The notes: a model not told the origin generated them from the sequence alone. A stretch of 64,000 bases of DNA from Mycolicibacterium sp. BiH015 (GCF_027706845.1 NZ_JAQGCZ010000010.1:152894-216893), one strand, 5' to 3'. Positions 35,185 to 45,963 are shown, numbered from the stretch's first letter. Made by a program: numbers and translations.

Positions 35185-35561
35185 GTCGACGCGAACGCCG
35201 TAGACGCGGGTCGATCATCTGTGCGCGCACCAACGCCCGATAGGCCGCCGATTCCGAGGGCGCCGGGGTCACACCCCGCTTGCCCAGTTCGAACACCAAA
35301 CGCCGCGGACCCCAATAGGGGCGCGAGCGCCGAAGCTCCAGCAGCGCGGCCTCCAGCTGCGCGGGCATCTGATGCGGACATGACGCCGGCCGATGCACCG
35401 ATCAACCCCTCCAGGCCCTGGGTCTCATACCGGGCCGACCAGGAGTGCAACGTCTGACGCGACACCCCCACCTTCGATGCGACCTGCGAGATCGACAAAC
35501 CATCACTGATCACCGCTAACACAGCCTGATACCGCTGTTCGGCCACGCTCAACTCCCTCAT
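35185..35561 (-). pseudogene. broken IS481-family transposase (frameshift, 3' truncated)
   Basis: The N-terminal HTH of an IS481-type transposase is intact (MRELSVAEQRYQAVLAV, SISQVASKVGVSRQTLHSW, about 54 codons). After GLEGLI the similarity jumps to another frame (HRPASCPHQMPAQLEAALLELRR, PYWGPRRLVFELGKRGV, RLRRSRRRD). A small deletion near 35398 would explain this. Family similarity stops near 35185, so the DDE catalytic domain is absent. The junk frame that remains runs into the esterase gene. It is a dead element; transposition in cis is not possible. Confidence 0.85.
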
Positions 35562-35577
35562 CTAGATGGTGTCAAGG

Positions 35578-35657
35578 ATCAACCGAAGTAACTGCCAAGC
35601 ATCAGCCGAAACACTGTCGCCCATCAACCGAAGCCGAAAAGGCAAGCATCAGCCGAC
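35578..35657. repeat. four ATCARCCGAA repeats at the IS481 remnant end
   Basis: ATCAACCGAA (35578, 35623) alternates with ATCAGCCGAA (35601) and ATCAGCCGAC (35648). The spacings are 23, 22 and 25 bp. All lie upstream of the transposase start, between it and tRNA-Arg. This is the expected place for a terminal inverted repeat plus subterminal transposase sites. The opposite end of the element is missing. Confidence 0.6.
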
Positions 35658-35674
35658 GCAATACACACCAGAAG

Positions 35675-35747
35675 CGCCCCCGGCAGGGATCGAACCTGCG
35701 ACCAACCGCTTAGAAGGCGGTTGCTCTATCCACTGAGCTACGGAGGC
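35675..35747 (-). tRNA. tRNA-Arg(TCT)
   Basis: The minus strand gives acceptor GCCTCCG/CGGGGGC with one G-T pair, D arm GCTCAGTGGATAGAGC, anticodon arm ACCGCC-TTCTAAG-CGGT and T arm CAGG-TTCGATC-CCTG. Anticodon TCT reads AGA/AGG (Arg). Length is 73 nt with the discriminator G and no encoded CCA. Its 3' end points toward the IS481 remnant and accessory block. Confidence 0.95.
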
Positions 35748-35845
35748 AACGCCGAGGAGTGTATCGCGAGCACGGGCTGTGACCGCTGTGGCAACAGCGA
35801 CTAAAGCCGCTCCGCGCCTGACGGGCGCCGACTAGCGTGGTGCGC

Positions 35846-37342
35846 ATGAGCAATGCGCCGGACTTGGACGCGGCCGGACTGCCGGAGGAACTCAGCCCGC
35901 TCGACCAGATCCTGCATCGCGGGGAAGCCAACCCCCGCACCCGGTCGGGCATCATGACCGTCGAATGCCTCGACACCACCCCCGAATGGGACATGTTCCG
36001 CACCCGCTTCGAACATGCGTCGCGCAAGGTTCTTCGATTGCGTCAGAAGGTCGTCACGCCCACCCTCCCCACTGCGGCGCCGCGCTGGGTGGTGGATCCC
36101 GACTTCAATCTCGATTTCCACCTGCGACGCGTGCGCGTGCCGGAGCCCGGCACCTTCCGCCAGGTCATGGATCTCGCCGAGATCGCCGCCCAGTCGCCGC
36201 TCGACATCTCGCGGCCGCTGTGGACGGCCACGCTGATCGAGGGCGTGGAGAACGGCCAGGCCGCCTTGATGGTTCATCTCAGCCACGCCGTCACCGACGG
36301 TGTCGGTGGTGTCGAGATGTTCGCCAACCTGTACGACCTCGAACGCGATCCGCCGCCGCAACCGGCGCCGCCGCTACCCGTTCCGGCGGACCTCTCTCCG
36401 AACGATCTGATGCGCCGCGGGTTCAACCGGCTGCCCGGCACCATCGTCGGCAACATGCGCAACGTGGTCGTCGGTGCCGTGAAAGGTGTCGGTCATGTCG
36501 TCCGCGACCCGATGAACCGGCTGGGCAGCGCGTTCGACTACGCGATGTCGGGGGTCCGCGTGGTCGGTCCGGTCGCCGACCCGTCGCCGATCCTGCGGCG
36601 GCGCAGCCTGTCGTCGCGCAGTGAGGCCATCGACATCGAGTTCGGCGACCTGCACCGGGCCTCGAAGGCCGCGGGGGGCTCGATCAACGATGCCTACCTG
36701 GCCGGTCTGTGCGGCGCGCTGCGGCTCTACCACCGGGCCAAGGGGGTTCCCGTCGATTCGCTGCCCATGGCTGTTCCGGTGAACTTGCGCTCCGACGACG
36801 ACCCCGCCGGGGGCAACCGCTTCGCCGGGGTCAACCTCGCAGCCCCCATCGGACTGTCCGACCCCGAGGCACGCATCCAGAACATCCGCTCGCAGATGAC
36901 CAGCAAGCGCGACGAACGCGCCCTCGACATGGTCGGTGCGATCGCGCCCGTGGTCAGCCTCCTGCCCGACAGCGTGCTCGAGACGATGGCCGGATCGATC
37001 GTCAACTCCGACGTGCAGGCGAGCAATGTGCCCGTCTATGCGGGGGACACGTTCATCGCCGGCGCGAAAGTGCTGCGCCAGTATGGTCTTGGGCCGCTGC
37101 CCGGCGTCGCGATGATGGTGGTGCTGGTGTCGCGGTCGGGCTACTGCACGATCACCGCCCGCTACGATCGCGCATCCATCACCGATCCGGATCTGTTCGC
37201 GCAGTGTCTGCTGGCTGGGTTCGACGAGGTTCTCGCCCTCGGTGGCGACGGCCGGGCCACGCCCGCCACGTTCACTGCGTCCACCGAAGACACCGAATCC
37301 AATGAGACCGCAGTGAATCTGAACGGGAGTGGCCGGCAATGA
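35846..37342 (+). CDS. wax ester synthase / diacylglycerol acyltransferase (WS/DGAT)
   Basis: This acyltransferase of about 498 residues transfers acyl-CoA to diacylglycerol or fatty alcohol, making storage triacylglycerol or wax. The active-site HHxxxDG motif appears as LSHAVTDG: the second, catalytic His and the Asp-Gly are kept but the first His is Ser. Other WS/DGAT features are LPMAVPVNLRSDDDPAGGNRF and SNVPVYAGDTFIAG. ATG 35846 is preferred over a GTG 9 bp upstream. It is the first gene of an operon with plsC and plsB, overlapping plsC by ATGA. The homologue recalled is Rv2484c. Confidence 0.88.
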   Translation: MSNAPDLDAAGLPEELSPLDQILHRGEANPRTRSGIMTVECLDTTPEWDMFRTRFEHASRKVLRLRQKVVTPTLPTAAPRWVVDPDFNLDFHLRRVRVPEPGTFRQVMDLAEIAAQSPLDISRPLWTATLIEGVENGQAALMVHLSHAVTDGVGGVEMFANLYDLERDPPPQPAPPLPVPADLSPNDLMRRGFNRLPGTIVGNMRNVVVGAVKGVGHVVRDPMNRLGSAFDYAMSGVRVVGPVADPSPILRRRSLSSRSEAIDIEFGDLHRASKAAGGSINDAYLAGLCGALRLYHRAKGVPVDSLPMAVPVNLRSDDDPAGGNRFAGVNLAAPIGLSDPEARIQNIRSQMTSKRDERALDMVGAIAPVVSLLPDSVLETMAGSIVNSDVQASNVPVYAGDTFIAGAKVLRQYGLGPLPGVAMMVVLVSRSGYCTITARYDRASITDPDLFAQCLLAGFDEVLALGGDGRATPATFTASTEDTESNETAVNLNGSGRQ

Positions 37343-38895
37343 CGACACCGGGCAGCGGGGAGATGCGTCTCCCAGGATCGGTCGCCGAAGTGCGGGCAAG
37401 CGAAAGCGGACCGCACATCGGGGCGTTCTTCGATCTCGACGGGACGCTTGTCGCCGGGTTCACCGGCGTCATCATGACGCAGGACCGTCTGCGGCGCAGG
37501 CAGATGTCGGCGGGTGAGTTCATCGGCATGGTGCAGGCCGGCCTGAACCATCAACTGGGCCGGTCCGAATTCGAGGACCTCATCGGCAAGGGCGCCCGCA
37601 TGCTGCGCGGCAGCTCCGTCGATGACGTCGACGAGCTGGCCGAACGTCTGTTCGTCCAAAAGGTCGTCGGCAGAATCTATCCCGAGATGCGTGAGCTCGT
37701 CCGGGCGCACATGGCGCGCGGCCACACCGTCGTGCTCAGCTCGTCGGCGCTGACCGTCCAGGTGGAACCCGTGGCCCGCTTCCTGGGGATCGACAACGTG
37801 CTGAGCAACAAGTTCGAGACCGACGATGATGGTCTGATCACTGGTGAAGTCCAGCGCCCGATCATCTGGGGTCCCGGAAAGGCAAGGGCGGTACAGGAAT
37901 TCGCGACAGCCAACGGCGTCGACCTCTCCAAGAGCTACTTCTACGCCGACGGCGACGAGGATGTCGCCCTGATGTACCTCGTCGGGAACCCGCGGCCCAC
38001 CAACCCCGAAGGCAAGATGGCGGCGGTCGCCGCGAAGCGAGGCTGGCCCATCCTGCGGTTCACCAGCCGAAGTGGTGCCAGCCCCGCCTCCCAATTGCGC
38101 ACCGTCGCGGGCATCGCGAGCATGATGCCGATCGCTGCCGGCGCTCTCGGCGTCGGCCTGCTGACACGCAACAGGCGCACGGGCGTCAACTTCTTCACCT
38201 CGACCTTCGGTCGAACCCTGCTCGACATCGTCGGCATCGACCTGCAGGTCATCGGCAGGGAGAATCTGACCGCTCAGCGGCCCGCGGTGTTCATCTTCAA
38301 CCATCGCAACCAGGCCGATCCGCTCATCGCCGGCCGCCTCGTCAACGACAACTTCACCTCGGTGGGCAAGAAGGAACTCGAGAACGACCCGATCGTCGGC
38401 ACGCTGGGCAAGATCATGGACGCCGCGTTCATCGACCGAGACGATCCGCAGAAGGCCATCGAGGGCCTCAAAAAGGTCGAGGACCTCGCACGCAAAGGGC
38501 TCTCGATCCTCATCGCGCCCGAAGGCACACGTCTGGACACCACCGAGGTGGGCGCCTTCAAGAAGGGGCCGTTCCGGATAGCGATGTCGGTGGGGATTCC
38601 CATCGTGCCGATCGTCATCCGCAATGCCGAGGTGATCGCCGCCCGCGACTCGAGCACGTTCAATCCAGGAACCGTGGATGTCGCTGTCTACCCGCCGATC
38701 TCGGTGGACGACTGGACACACGACAACCTGCCCGAGCGTATCGACGAGATTCGCCAGCTCTACCTCGACACCCTGAAGGATTGGCCGCACGACGAACTGA
38801 AACTGCCCGATCTGTATACGCGCGCCAAACCCGCCAAGAAGGCGGCCAAGCGTAAGGCGCCGGCCAAGAAGGCCGCACCGAAGGGGCGGCCGTGA
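37339..38895 (+). CDS. plsC: bifunctional HAD hydrolase / 1-acylglycerol-3-phosphate acyltransferase
   Basis: This is a 518-residue fusion. The N-terminal HAD-IB phosphatase domain has FFDLDGTLVAG, SSSALTVQVEP and FYADGDEDV (residues about 30-230). The C-terminal acyltransferase domain has NHRNQADP (HX4D near 320) and APEGTR. It acylates lysophosphatidate to phosphatidate; the HAD half may dephosphorylate a related intermediate. The C-terminus is a Lys/Ala/Pro tail (AKKAAKRKAPAKKAA) seen in several mycobacterial proteins. Overlaps of 4 bp join it to the WS/DGAT and plsB genes. The homologue recalled is Rv2483c. Confidence 0.9.
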   Translation: MTTPGSGEMRLPGSVAEVRASESGPHIGAFFDLDGTLVAGFTGVIMTQDRLRRRQMSAGEFIGMVQAGLNHQLGRSEFEDLIGKGARMLRGSSVDDVDELAERLFVQKVVGRIYPEMRELVRAHMARGHTVVLSSSALTVQVEPVARFLGIDNVLSNKFETDDDGLITGEVQRPIIWGPGKARAVQEFATANGVDLSKSYFYADGDEDVALMYLVGNPRPTNPEGKMAAVAAKRGWPILRFTSRSGASPASQLRTVAGIASMMPIAAGALGVGLLTRNRRTGVNFFTSTFGRTLLDIVGIDLQVIGRENLTAQRPAVFIFNHRNQADPLIAGRLVNDNFTSVGKKELENDPIVGTLGKIMDAAFIDRDDPQKAIEGLKKVEDLARKGLSILIAPEGTRLDTTEVGAFKKGPFRIAMSVGIPIVPIVIRNAEVIAARDSSTFNPGTVDVAVYPPISVDDWTHDNLPERIDEIRQLYLDTLKDWPHDELKLPDLYTRAKPAKKAAKRKAPAKKAAPKGRP

Positions 38896-41243
38896 AGATC
38901 CGCGCCGACGACATTGCGGCCTACACCGCCGTCGGCGACACCCTGGTCCTTGCCGCAGGGTCCTCACCTGCCGAAGAGGCGCTGCTCAACGACTGGCTGG
39001 AGGGCCAGCGGCGCGCGCACCCCGAATCGACGATCGAAGTGCTCAGGCTGCCCGCCGACGACGATCCGCCACCGGGCACGCTCGCCCGGCTCGTTCAGCT
39101 CCTCGAGGCCGACAAGGACCGATCCGTCGTCCCGGTCAGAGTGTTCTGGATCCCCGGCGGTCTTCCGACCCGCTCCAAGGTGGTGGCGCTCATCTCCGGC
39201 CGCGACACGTACCGCCCGCCGAAAATGTTGCAGCACAGCATCCTCAAGCGTGATCCGTCCCGGGCCCGCGTCGTCGCGGGCGAACCGGCCAAGGTATCCG
39301 AGCTGCACCAGCGCTGGAGCGAGACCACCGTCGCCGAAAACCCAAGGGAATTCGCTCGATTCGTGATCCGTCGGGCGATCCTGGCCATCGAGCGTGTCGA
39401 ACTGCGCCTGCTCGGCCCCGAATACAAGTCGCCACAGCTGATCAAGCCGGAAGTGCTGGCGTCCGCCCGGTTCCGGGAGGGGCTGGAGAAGATCCCCGGT
39501 GCGACCGTCGAACAGGCCGGCGAGATGCTCGACGAACTCAGCACCGGCTGGAGCCGATTCTCGGTCGACCTGATCCCGTCGCTGGGCCGCGCGATCTTCA
39601 GCCGCGGATTCGACCCGAACATCGACTACGACCGCGCCGAGGTCGAGGTCATGCGCCACGCGCTGGAAACCCACCCGGCGGTGCTGTTGTTCTCCCACCG
39701 GTCCTACCTCGACGGCGCGATCGTGCCCGTCGCGATGCAGGAGAACCGGCTCCCTCCGGTCCACACCTTCGCAGGCATCAACCTGTCGTTCGGGTTCATG
39801 GGCCCCCTCATGCGCCGCTCCGGTGTCATCTTCCTGCGCCGCAAGCTCGACGACCCGCTGTACAAGTTCGTCCTGCGCCAGTTCGTCGGCTACATCGTCG
39901 AGAAACGGTTCAATCTGTCCTGGGCGATCGAAGGAACGCGGTCGCGCACCGGAAAGATGTTGCCGCCCAAGCTCGGTCTGCTCGCCTACGTCGCAGACGC
40001 GTATCTCGACGGGCGCAGCGACGACATCCTGCTGCAGCCCGTGTCGATCAGCTTCGATCAGCTGCACGAGACCGCCGAGTACGCGCGTTACGCGCGCGGC
40101 GGCGAGAAGACTCCCGAGGGGCTGTCGTGGCTCGTCAACTACATCCGGGCGCAAGGGGAGCGCAACTACGGCAAGATCTACGTGCGTTTTCCCGAAGCGG
40201 TGTCGATGCGCGAGTACCTCGGTGAACCGCACGGGCCGATGACGACCGACGAGTCCGCCAAGCGTCTCGCGATGCAGAAGATGGCGTTCGAGGTGGCCTG
40301 GCGCATCCTTCAGGTCACGCCCGTCAACGCGACGGCGCTGGTGTCGGCGCTGCTGCTCAGCACCCGCGGCGTGGCGCTGACGCTGGATCAGTTGCACCAT
40401 ACGCTGCAGGACTCGCTGGACTATCTCGAGCGCAAGCAGACGCCGATGACCAACAGCGCGTTGCGGTTGCGCACCCCCGACGGTGTCCGGACCGCCGTCG
40501 ACGCCTTGTCCAACGGCCACCCGGTCACGCGCGTCGACGGCGGCACCGAACCTGTCTGGTACATCGCGCCGCAGGACGAGTTGGAGGCTTCCTTCTACCG
40601 CAATTCGCTCATCGACGCGTTCCTGGAGACCTCGCTGGTCGAGTTGGCGCTGGCCTACGCCTCGCGGGCCGAGTCCGATCGCCTCGAGACGTTCTGGGCC
40701 CAGGTGATGCGGCTGCGGGATCTGTTGAAATTCGACTTCTACTTTGCCGACTCAGCGGCGTTCCGGCAGCACGTGGCGGAAGAGATGTCGTGGCATCCGA
40801 ATTGGGAAAGCCATGTCGAAGCCGGTGGCGAACAGATCGATGCGTTACTGAGGTCGAAGCGCCCCGCGATTGCCGGTCCGTTGCTCCGGCCGTTCTTCGA
40901 GGCCTACCAGATCGTCGCCGACGTGCTCCTGGACGCGCCGGCGGAGATCTCGGAGAAGGACCTGACCGCCAAGGCGCTCGGCCTGGGGCAGCAGTACGTG
41001 GCACAGGGGCGGGTGCAGAGCAACGAATCGGTGTCCGCGCTGCTGTTCGCCACGGCCCGGCAGGTCGCCGCCGACCAGAAACTGCTCGAGCCGGCCGCCG
41101 ATCTGGCCGAGCGCAGGCGAGCGTTCCGCAACGAGCTGCGGGGCATCCTGACCGACATGGACAAGGTCGATGCGTACTCGCGGCAGCAGTTCTTCGAGCG
41201 GGAGCGCAGCCGCCGACAGCTGCGCAACGCACCTGTGTCGTAG
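38892..41243 (+). CDS. plsB: glycerol-3-phosphate 1-O-acyltransferase
   Basis: This 783-residue enzyme makes the first acylation of glycerol-3-phosphate for phospholipid and triacylglycerol synthesis at the inner membrane surface. Acyltransferase motifs are FSHRSYLDG (HX4D), GVIFLRRKLDDP, IEGTRSRTGK and LQPVSISFDQ, between about residues 260 and 400. Length agrees with mycobacterial PlsB2 (Rv2482c). The GTG start overlaps the plsC stop (GTGA). With plsC and WS/DGAT it supplies three acylation steps from glycerol-3-phosphate to triacylglycerol. Confidence 0.93.
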   Translation: MKIRADDIAAYTAVGDTLVLAAGSSPAEEALLNDWLEGQRRAHPESTIEVLRLPADDDPPPGTLARLVQLLEADKDRSVVPVRVFWIPGGLPTRSKVVALISGRDTYRPPKMLQHSILKRDPSRARVVAGEPAKVSELHQRWSETTVAENPREFARFVIRRAILAIERVELRLLGPEYKSPQLIKPEVLASARFREGLEKIPGATVEQAGEMLDELSTGWSRFSVDLIPSLGRAIFSRGFDPNIDYDRAEVEVMRHALETHPAVLLFSHRSYLDGAIVPVAMQENRLPPVHTFAGINLSFGFMGPLMRRSGVIFLRRKLDDPLYKFVLRQFVGYIVEKRFNLSWAIEGTRSRTGKMLPPKLGLLAYVADAYLDGRSDDILLQPVSISFDQLHETAEYARYARGGEKTPEGLSWLVNYIRAQGERNYGKIYVRFPEAVSMREYLGEPHGPMTTDESAKRLAMQKMAFEVAWRILQVTPVNATALVSALLLSTRGVALTLDQLHHTLQDSLDYLERKQTPMTNSALRLRTPDGVRTAVDALSNGHPVTRVDGGTEPVWYIAPQDELEASFYRNSLIDAFLETSLVELALAYASRAESDRLETFWAQVMRLRDLLKFDFYFADSAAFRQHVAEEMSWHPNWESHVEAGGEQIDALLRSKRPAIAGPLLRPFFEAYQIVADVLLDAPAEISEKDLTAKALGLGQQYVAQGRVQSNESVSALLFATARQVAADQKLLEPAADLAERRRAFRNELRGILTDMDKVDAYSRQQFFERERSRRQLRNAPVS

Positions 41244-41274
41244 ATCGCGTTCGACAAGGTCATACGCTGGCCTC

Positions 41275-43284
41275 ATGACCTCGCCGGATCGGCCAGCATC
41301 CCGCAGCGCGCCCGTGTGGTCGGTGCTGTGCGGGGTGGCGCTGCTGGCCGGCGTGACGGCGGCGGCGTTGTCAGCGCTGTCACTGACCGATGCGCTGACG
41401 GCGACGGGCCTTCCCGACCCAGGCCCGACGACCACCTACGGGTTGCCGTTCGTCAAGGCAGCAGGGGAGATCGCCGCCGTGACGTCCGTCGGTTCGTTCC
41501 TGTTCGCGGCATTTCTGGTGCCACCCCAGAAGAGTCAGGTGCTCGACGCCGCCGGATATCGCGCGCTGCGCATGGGAACGGTCGCCGCGGGCATCTGGGC
41601 GGTCTGTGCCGTGCTGATGGTGCCTCTGACGGTGTCCGATGTCAGTGGGCAGCCGCTCTCGACGAGGCTGAGCTTCGCCGACATCTGGTCGGTGGCAGAC
41701 CTGATCGAGATCGCCGGCGCCTGGCGGTGGACGGCCTTGTTCGCAATCCTTGTCACCGTCGTCAGCATCCCGGTGCTGCGCTGGTCGTGGACGCCGTTGC
41801 TGTTCGCGGGCTCGCTGGTCACGCTCCTGCCACTGGGCTTGACGGGGCACTCGTCGGCCGGCGGCTCTCATGACATCGGCACCAACAGCCTGCTCATTCA
41901 TCTGATCGCCGGGGCGCTGTGGGCCGGCGGCCTGCTCGCGCTGCTCGTGCATGCGCTCAGAGGTGGCGAACACGCCGACCTGGCGGCGCGTCGATTCTCC
42001 GCGCTCGCGCTGTGGTGTTTCGTGGCGATGGCGCTGAGCGGGGTCATCAACGCGCTGGTGCGGGTTCGGCTGCCGGACCTGGTGAGTACCACCTACGGAG
42101 CGCTGGTCCTGGTCAAGGTGGCAGCGCTGCTGACACTCGGCGCCCTGGGCTGGCAGCAACGCCGCAGGGCAGTAGTGGCGTTGCAGGACAACCCTGAAGC
42201 GCGCGGCGCGTTGATCCGCCTCGCCGTCGTGGAGGCGGCGGTCTTCGGTCTGACGTTCGGCGTGGCCGTCGCGCTCGGGCGCACGCCCCCGCCCGCTCCG
42301 TTCGACCCGAACCTGTCGATCCCAGCCCTGGAGATCGGTTACGACCTGGCGGGACCACCGTCAGCGGCCCGGTTGCTGTTCGACTGGCGATTCGACCTCA
42401 TCTTCGGCACTGCCGCGATCGTGTTCGCGCTCGTCTACCTCGCGGCGGTGCGCAGGTTGCGGCGCCGCGGCGACGCATGGCCCGCCGGGCGCGTGGTGGC
42501 ATGGTTGCTCGGCTGCCTGGTCCTGCTGCTGGCCACCTCGTCGGGCATCGGTCGATACATGCCCGCGATGTTCAGCATCCACATGATCGCGCACATGCTG
42601 CTGTCGATGCTGGCGCCGATCCTGCTGGTGCTCGGTGCGCCGGTGACGCTGGCCCTGCGCGCGCTTCCCGCCGCTGGACGAGACGCCCCGCCGGGTCCGC
42701 GGGAATGGCTGCTCGCGGCGCTGCACTCGCGGCTCTCACAGGTACTGACCAACCCGTTCGTCGCCACGGCGCTGTTCATCGTCGGCTTCTATGGCCTGTA
42801 CTTCGGCGGCATCTTCGACGCCGCCGCGGGCAGCCACGCCGCCCATCTCGCAATGAACCTGCACTTCCTGCTGAGCGGTTATCTGTTCTATTGGGTGGTC
42901 ATCGGTGTGGACCCCACACCGCGACCGATCCCGCATCTCGCCAAACTGGGGATGGTGTTCGCGTCGCTGCCGCTGCACGCGTTCTTCGGTGTCGTGTTGA
43001 TGGGCACCCAGTCGGTGATCGCCGAGACGTTCTACCGGTCGCTGCGGCTGCCCTGGCACACCGACTTGTTGGGCGACCAGCGACTCGGCGGTGGAATCGC
43101 TTGGGCCGCAGGCGAAGTCCCACTCGTGGTGGTGCTCATCGCGCTCTTCGTACAGTGGCGCCGCAGCGACGACCGCACCGCCAAACGACTCGACCGGGCA
43201 GCCGATCGGGATGAGGACGCCGACCTGGCGGCCTACAACAACATGCTCGCCGAACTTGCACGGCGCGAGCGGGAACGCCACTGA
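41275..43284 (+). CDS. CopD/CtaG fusion membrane protein
   Basis: This polytopic protein of about 669 residues joins an N-terminal CopD-like copper-resistance domain to a C-terminal CtaG (caa3 oxidase assembly) domain (from IGRYMPAMFSIHMIAHMLLSML to VIAETFYRS). His/Met-rich helices such as MFSIHMIAHMLLSML and HAAHLAMNLHFLL are candidate copper sites. It likely handles copper for cytochrome oxidase or copper tolerance. ATG 41275 lies 31 bp after plsB; the longer frame overlaps plsB. Unusual AT-rich repeats follow its stop. Confidence 0.85.
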   Translation: MTSPDRPASRSAPVWSVLCGVALLAGVTAAALSALSLTDALTATGLPDPGPTTTYGLPFVKAAGEIAAVTSVGSFLFAAFLVPPQKSQVLDAAGYRALRMGTVAAGIWAVCAVLMVPLTVSDVSGQPLSTRLSFADIWSVADLIEIAGAWRWTALFAILVTVVSIPVLRWSWTPLLFAGSLVTLLPLGLTGHSSAGGSHDIGTNSLLIHLIAGALWAGGLLALLVHALRGGEHADLAARRFSALALWCFVAMALSGVINALVRVRLPDLVSTTYGALVLVKVAALLTLGALGWQQRRRAVVALQDNPEARGALIRLAVVEAAVFGLTFGVAVALGRTPPPAPFDPNLSIPALEIGYDLAGPPSAARLLFDWRFDLIFGTAAIVFALVYLAAVRRLRRRGDAWPAGRVVAWLLGCLVLLLATSSGIGRYMPAMFSIHMIAHMLLSMLAPILLVLGAPVTLALRALPAAGRDAPPGPREWLLAALHSRLSQVLTNPFVATALFIVGFYGLYFGGIFDAAAGSHAAHLAMNLHFLLSGYLFYWVVIGVDPTPRPIPHLAKLGMVFASLPLHAFFGVVLMGTQSVIAETFYRSLRLPWHTDLLGDQRLGGGIAWAAGEVPLVVVLIALFVQWRRSDDRTAKRLDRAADRDEDADLAAYNNMLAELARRERERH

Positions 43285-43324
43285 CGCTTCCGAGGACGCA
43301 CCTGGCGGCGACACCCTTTATATT

Positions 43325-43346
43325 TTCAGATGTTCAGGTATTCAGG
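43325..43346 (+). repeat. three TTCAG(G) repeats at 8-bp period
   Basis: TTCAG starts at 43325, 43333 and 43341; copies 2 and 3 continue as TTCAGGT. The patch is preceded by TTTATATTT, very AT-rich for this genome. It could be a phased regulator site or the -35 area of the ssb promoter, with TAGCGT near 43355 as the -10. Confidence 0.45.
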
Positions 43347-43532
43347 TGTTGTGCTAGCGTTGCCGGCACGGGCCGGCCAGGCGACAGGGATGCAGCACAT
43401 CGACGCCATGGCCGGCCCGCACCACGTGGGCCTCGGTTATCCCCACATCGTTCTTCATCCACAGGCCGAGCTCGTCGCCGCTGCGTCCGCGGGGAGATGT
43501 CGGCGGCGGAGCGCTCAATGGCGGTGTCATCA

Positions 43533-43558
43533 ACGGGTCAGGCAGGTGCCTGACCCGT
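43533..43558 (+). promoter_or_regulatory. hairpin in the ssb leader
   Basis: ACGGGTCAGGC pairs perfectly with GCCTGACCCGT around an AGGT loop. It ends 28 nt before the ssb ATG. If transcription starts in the AT-rich patch it lies in the 5' leader, where it could act as an attenuator or an SSB-sensing structure. Confidence 0.5.
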
Positions 43559-43586
43559 AGCGAAGAAAATGAGGAAAGGCACCGCC

Positions 43587-44048
43587 ATGTTCGAGACACC
43601 CATCACCATCGTCGGCACCATCGCCACCAAGCCGGACCGCCGCTGGGTGGGTGACCAGGAGCTCATCAAGTTCCGCGTCGCCAGCAACTCCCGCCGCCGC
43701 ACCGCCGACGGCACCTGGGAGCCCGGGAACTCGCTGTACGCGACGGTCAACTGCTGGGGCCGCCTCATCACCGGGGTCGGCGCGGGCCTCGGGAAGGGAG
43801 ACCCCGTCATCGTTGTTGGAAACGTGTACACCAGCGAATACGAAGACCGCGACGGTAACCGTAGGTCGTCTCTGGAAATCCGTGCCACCTCTGTGGGCCC
43901 GGATCTGGCGCGGTGCATCGTGCGGATGGAGAGCCGCAAGCATCCCGAGCCGCCGCAGGCGAATACGCAGGCAGAGTCCGAGCCGAGTGAGGACGCCTCC
44001 GACGAGGACCTTCCGGAGGTCGAGGAGGCGCTGTCCCTGAGCGCCTAG
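43587..44048 (+). CDS. ssbB: single-stranded DNA-binding protein (second SSB)
   Basis: This 153-residue OB-fold protein binds single-stranded DNA. It starts MFETPITIVGTIATKPDRRW; the in-frame ATG 18 bp upstream lies in the ribosome-binding region. The core shows KFRVASNSRRR, YATVNCWGRL, KGDPVIVVGNVYTSEYEDRDGN and SSLEIRA. The acidic tail (SEDASDEDLPEVEEALSLSA) does not end in the DDDIPF-type tip of the main SSB. This suggests the paralogue SsbB (Rv2478c in M. tuberculosis) with altered partner binding. Confidence 0.88.
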   Translation: MFETPITIVGTIATKPDRRWVGDQELIKFRVASNSRRRTADGTWEPGNSLYATVNCWGRLITGVGAGLGKGDPVIVVGNVYTSEYEDRDGNRRSSLEIRATSVGPDLARCIVRMESRKHPEPPQANTQAESEPSEDASDEDLPEVEEALSLSA

Positions 44049-44172
44049 CGGCCAACAGAGCCGCAAACCCGGGCCGATACGGCCGCGCCTAGGATGGTTC
44101 CCGACTATCGCGTGGTCCGAACCGCCCGCTGTATTCGAGACCCGAGATCTGAGAAAGGCGACATCTGAGGCT

Positions 44173-45846
<1,674 letters not shown>

Positions 45847-45963
45847 TCTCGTTCTGCGGACCAGGTAACCGGGTACGCACGCCAGGAGCAGAACAGTCGA
45901 GCCCCAGTGCGCCCGGTTGCAGCCAACGACGGCCGGTGCGCACGTGTGAGTCAGGAGCGGCGA

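Larger units (their letters stand above)
43285..43586. other. 302-bp structured intergenic region before ssb
   Basis: No convincing gene lies here; open frames on both strands look non-coding. In order it holds three 8-bp-phased TTCAG repeats (43325-43346) in an AT-rich patch with a possible -10 near 43355. Next comes an 11-bp inverted repeat CGGGCCGGCCA/TGGCCGGCCCG (43369-43379, 43409-43419), then an 11-bp-stem hairpin (43533-43558) just upstream of ssb. Confidence 0.6.

Noticed and set aside
35578..35657. CRISPR-like array of four repeats near tRNA-Arg
   Set aside because: The repeats are only about 10 bp, alternate in sequence and lie at an IS481 end. There are no spacers of regular length and no cas genes anywhere in the window.
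17312..35674. Integrative genomic island inserted at tRNA-Arg
   Set aside because: The tRNA 3' end faces the accessory block, but no integrase, no second copy of the tRNA 3' end and no phage or conjugation genes were seen. Several block genes look ordinary for mycobacteria.
43330..43599. Open frames on both strands in the gap before ssb
   Set aside because: They overlap the hairpin and repeats, have no ribosome-binding sites of note and no recognisable protein character.
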